Assembly: GCA_021824855.1 (NCBI GenBank)
Contig: JAKAJX010000134.1
Location: 1 to 7,603, forward strand
Reading direction: 5' to 3'
DNA from: Bacteroidota bacterium
GTDB lineage: Bacteria > Bacteroidota > Bacteroidia > Chitinophagales > Chitinophagaceae
DNA length: 7,603 bases
The position numbers and the translations under genes are program-made. Positions within the stretch are counted from its first letter, which is position 1. Each line of letters begins with the position of its first letter. The notes beneath the pieces were generated by a model. It had not been told where the DNA came from. It ran no database searches and was given only the letters and a program-made list of their open reading frames with translations. Shown here piece after piece: positions 6,538-7,603 of the stretch.

Positions 6538-6683
6538 TTGTACAAGCAACTTGTTTTCATGGCATCTTCGTTGTGTCACTCACTTGTACAGTTGGAATTT
6601 TGATGAGCAATCATTTCAATAAAGTACCGAACGTTGAAGAGTGCGACGCAACGAAGTTGAAGTTAGTAATGTAGTTGGTACAA
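6538..6683. repeat. Imperfect ~146-bp palindromic intergenic element
   Basis: Outer arms: TTGTAC-aag-CAACT (6538-6551) pairs with AGTTGGTACAA (6673-6683), leaving a 3-nt bulge. Inner arms: 6566-6581 (CTTCGTTGTGTCACTC) pairs with 6639-6656 over 16 positions, with one G-T wobble and a 2-nt bulge (6643-6644). The 57-bp centre holds a small TGAT-GAGCA-ATCA stem (6601-6613). A further 8-bp repeat, TGTACAAG (6539-6546) with CTTGTACA (6583-6590), allows an alternative fold. The element looks richer in G+C than its surroundings, has no credible ORF, and starts directly after the reductase stop. It may be a dispersed palindromic element (MITE/REP-like) or a structured 3' end between convergent genes. 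No T-run follows the hairpin in either direction, so it is not a classic intrinsic terminator. Confidence 0.6.
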
Positions 6684-6705
6684 AAAAACTTGTGTAGAAA
6701 ATATA

Positions 6706-7125
6706 TTAGATGGATTTCCTTCCTTTTAAAAATTGTTCTGCTGTCATTACAGGAATTTCGGCAGATTTATAATCTTTTAAATTTCGGGTTAACAATATTT
6801 TTATATTGTTTTCGATGGCAGTGAAATATTGTATACCGTCTTCGAAATCTTTAAAGTCGGATGATAATGCAAGGTCAACAACCTTATCAGTTACAGATAG
6901 AACAGTAACCAATGTTTTGAATTTTAATAATTTCCTTTTTGCTTGATCTGTAGAAAATTGTTTAGATAAAATATAATTTAAGTTAGCGAAGCATAAAGAG
7001 GAAACGTAAATTTTTATTTCGTTTCTATCGGCAGCAGAAAATAAATTTGCCGAAGCAAAATAAAATGGATCGCGGTTACTTAATAAATCGAGAATAATAT
7101 CCGTATCAACAAATACTTTTTCCAT
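6706..7125 (-). CDS. PIN-domain toxin (VapC-like RNase)
   Basis: A 139-aa PIN-domain protein, close to the PIN_3 type (PF13470), usually a Mg-dependent RNase in toxin-antitoxin pairs. Seen: VDTDIILDLL with Asp7 and Asp9 at the N-terminal strand; DFEDGIQYFTA with Glu95 and Asp96; and LLTRNLKDYK with Asp118. These supply the metal-binding acidic residues. In the second helix, where VapC proteins often carry a Glu, this one has FANLNYIL (Asn48, Asn50), which I recall as common in the Bacteroidota branch, so it may still be active. Its ATG (7125-7123) directly abuts the antitoxin stop with no spacer (TAAATG), so the pair is translationally coupled. It converges with the sulfite reductase across the palindromic element. 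The family call is firm; the RNA target is unknown. Confidence 0.9.
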   Translation of the reverse strand: MEKVFVDTDIILDLLSNRDPFYFASANLFSAADRNEIKIYVSSLCFANLNYILSKQFSTDQAKRKLLKFKTLVTVLSVTDKVVDLALSSDFKDFEDGIQYFTAIENNIKILLTRNLKDYKSAEIPVMTAEQFLKGRKSI

Positions 7126-7371
7126 TTATTCGTATTTGTTGATTAAGAAATCGGTATACGCTTTTTTATGATCGAAATCTGCCGGAAGTTGTATAATTCC
7201 TGAAAGACTTTTTACCAGAGGAGTTATCTTTTCATTTCCATTGGTTTCATTAGTTATTTTATGAAGGTAGTTTTCAATTAATTTAGAAAGACTTGTTTTG
7301 TGAAGCGTAGCATAGTCTTTAGCTTTTTCAATTATGTCTTGTTCTAATTTAAGTGTCAGTTTGTTGTTCAT
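7126..7371 (-). CDS. DUF6364-like antitoxin
   Basis: An 81-aa partner of the PIN toxin. Residues 1-40 (MNNKLTLKLEQDIIEKAKDY, then HKTSLSKLIENYL) have the strand-helix-helix look of a ribbon-helix-helix DNA-binding domain, matching the DUF6364 family I recall beside PIN toxins in Bacteroidota. The charged C-terminal part (about 41-81, ending FLINKYE) would wrap and inhibit the toxin. The frame stays open upstream to 7503, but the ATG at 7371 is chosen because the extension would overlap the end of cysM, be strongly hydrophobic, and run through the promoter and ACGTAC repeats. The antitoxin precedes the toxin, the usual order for autoregulated type II modules. The start lies 67 bp after the cysM stop on the same strand. 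Confidence 0.85.
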   Translation of the reverse strand: MNNKLTLKLEQDIIEKAKDYATLHKTSLSKLIENYLHKITNETNGNEKITPLVKSLSGIIQLPADFDHKKAYTDFLINKYE

Positions 7372-7381
7372 AAAAATATAA

Positions 7382-7413
7382 GTTACGTACAAAAATATAA
7401 ATAACGTACGTAC
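7382..7413. promoter_or_regulatory. ACGTAC repeats, candidate toxin-antitoxin operator
   Basis: GTTACGTAC at 7382-7390 and ACGTACGTAC at 7404-7413; the second contains the 8-bp palindrome ACGTACGT. The ACGTAC cores at 7385 and 7404 start 19 bp apart, nearly two helical turns. Both overlap or flank the antitoxin promoter, as expected of sites bound by a ribbon-helix-helix antitoxin for autoregulation. Confidence 0.55.
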
Positions 7414-7420
7414 ATTTAAA
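7390..7420 (-). promoter_or_regulatory. Candidate promoter of the toxin-antitoxin operon
   Basis: On the minus strand TATTTTTG (7397 to 7390) is a perfect TAnnTTTG -7 box. A TTTAAA run (7420-7415) lies about 19 bp upstream in the -33 position without the usual G. Transcription would begin near 7383, about 12 nt before the antitoxin ATG. The final G of the -7 box lies in the first ACGTAC repeat site. Confidence 0.5.
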
Positions 7421-7438
7421 ATAAAATTTTCTAAAAAA

Positions 7439-7603
7439 TTAATCAAACAAATTAGAAGATAAATATCTGTCGCCACGGTCGCAAATGATACAAACAATAA
7501 CACCTTGTTTTAATTCATTCGATAACTGAACTGCGGAATGAACTGCACCGCCACTACTCATTCCACAAAAAATACCTTCTTCTTTTGCTAAAAGTTTTGC
7601 CAT
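7439..7603 (-). CDS. cysM: Cysteine synthase B (CysM-type), C-terminal 54 residues
   Basis: The frame enters from the right edge and ends at TAA (7441-7439); 54 residues are visible and the 5' part is outside the window. It reads AKEEGIFCGMSSGGAVHSAV and ends with CIICDRGDRYLSSNLFD. GMSSGGA is the conserved C-terminal loop of PLP-dependent O-acetylserine sulfhydrylases. The DRGDRYLS ending is typical of CysM, whereas CysK usually ends with a DSGERYLST-like sequence. The enzyme makes cysteine from O-acetylserine and sulfide (or thiosulfate), which is the step after the sulfite reductase in this window. The PLP lysine lies in the missing part. The Met at the window edge is probably internal, because far too little protein remains after it. 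Confidence 0.9.
   Translation of the reverse strand: MAKLLAKEEGIFCGMSSGGAVHSAVQLSNELKQGVIVCIICDRGDRYLSSNLFD

Noticed and set aside
6542..6557. Small hairpin ACAAG-CAA-CTTGT followed by TTT as a terminator of the reductase
   Set aside because: The stem is only 5 bp and AT-rich with a 3-4 nt T-run; it is better explained as part of the larger palindromic element.
7372..7503. Upstream extension of the antitoxin frame by 44 hydrophobic residues
   Set aside because: It overlaps the coding end of cysM on the same strand in another frame and runs through the promoter and ACGTAC repeats; the ATG at 7371 starts the conserved domain.

Overview
The window reads as chromosomal DNA of a Bacteroidota bacterium, most likely near Chitinophagaceae/Sphingobacteriia. 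This is inferred from low G+C, the lack of Shine-Dalgarno sequences before starts, a promoter of the TTG-N20-TAnnTTTG type, and typical families (DUF2490, PIN with a DUF6364-like antitoxin, sulfite reductase with a HEPN-like tail).

Left part, about 1-1926, minus strand: a compact three-gene cluster read right to left. It encodes a Gfo/Idh/MocA oxidoreductase, a small monotopic phosphoglycosyl transferase, and the N-terminal part of a FemAB/GNAT-like protein cut by the window edge. It looks like surface-glycan or nucleotide-sugar metabolism. A 105-bp spacer with two DnaA-box-like 9-mers separates it from the next block.

Centre, 2032-6537: a divergent sulfur-assimilation locus. On the minus strand, a secreted DUF2490 protein is translationally coupled (TAATG) to a 514-aa fusion of a siroheme synthase domain (precorrin-2 dehydrogenase/ferrochelatase) and a TauE/SafE (TSUP) permease. 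On the plus strand is a 700-aa siroheme/4Fe-4S sulfite (or nitrite) reductase with a HEPN-like tail. The 184-bp divergent spacer carries a canonical promoter facing the reductase, with a 14-bp palindrome between its -33 and -7 elements. The logic is coherent: one arm makes the siroheme cofactor and moves a sulfur oxyanion or related anion, the other reduces sulfite to sulfide.

Right part, 6538-7603: a roughly 146-bp imperfect palindromic element begins directly after the reductase stop. It is followed by a minus-strand type II toxin-antitoxin pair (DUF6364-like antitoxin, PIN toxin) with ACGTAC repeats over its promoter. At the edge lies the 3' end of a cysM-type cysteine synthase, the enzyme that would use the sulfide. 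The toxin-antitoxin pair and palindrome therefore lie between two sulfur-assimilation genes.

The most distinctive points are the siroheme synthase-TSUP fusion, the arginine-free tail on the reductase, the candidate operator in the reductase promoter, the DUF2490 coupling and the palindromic element. No stretch over 300 bp lacks a gene. No tRNA, rRNA, CRISPR array or insertion sequence was seen.
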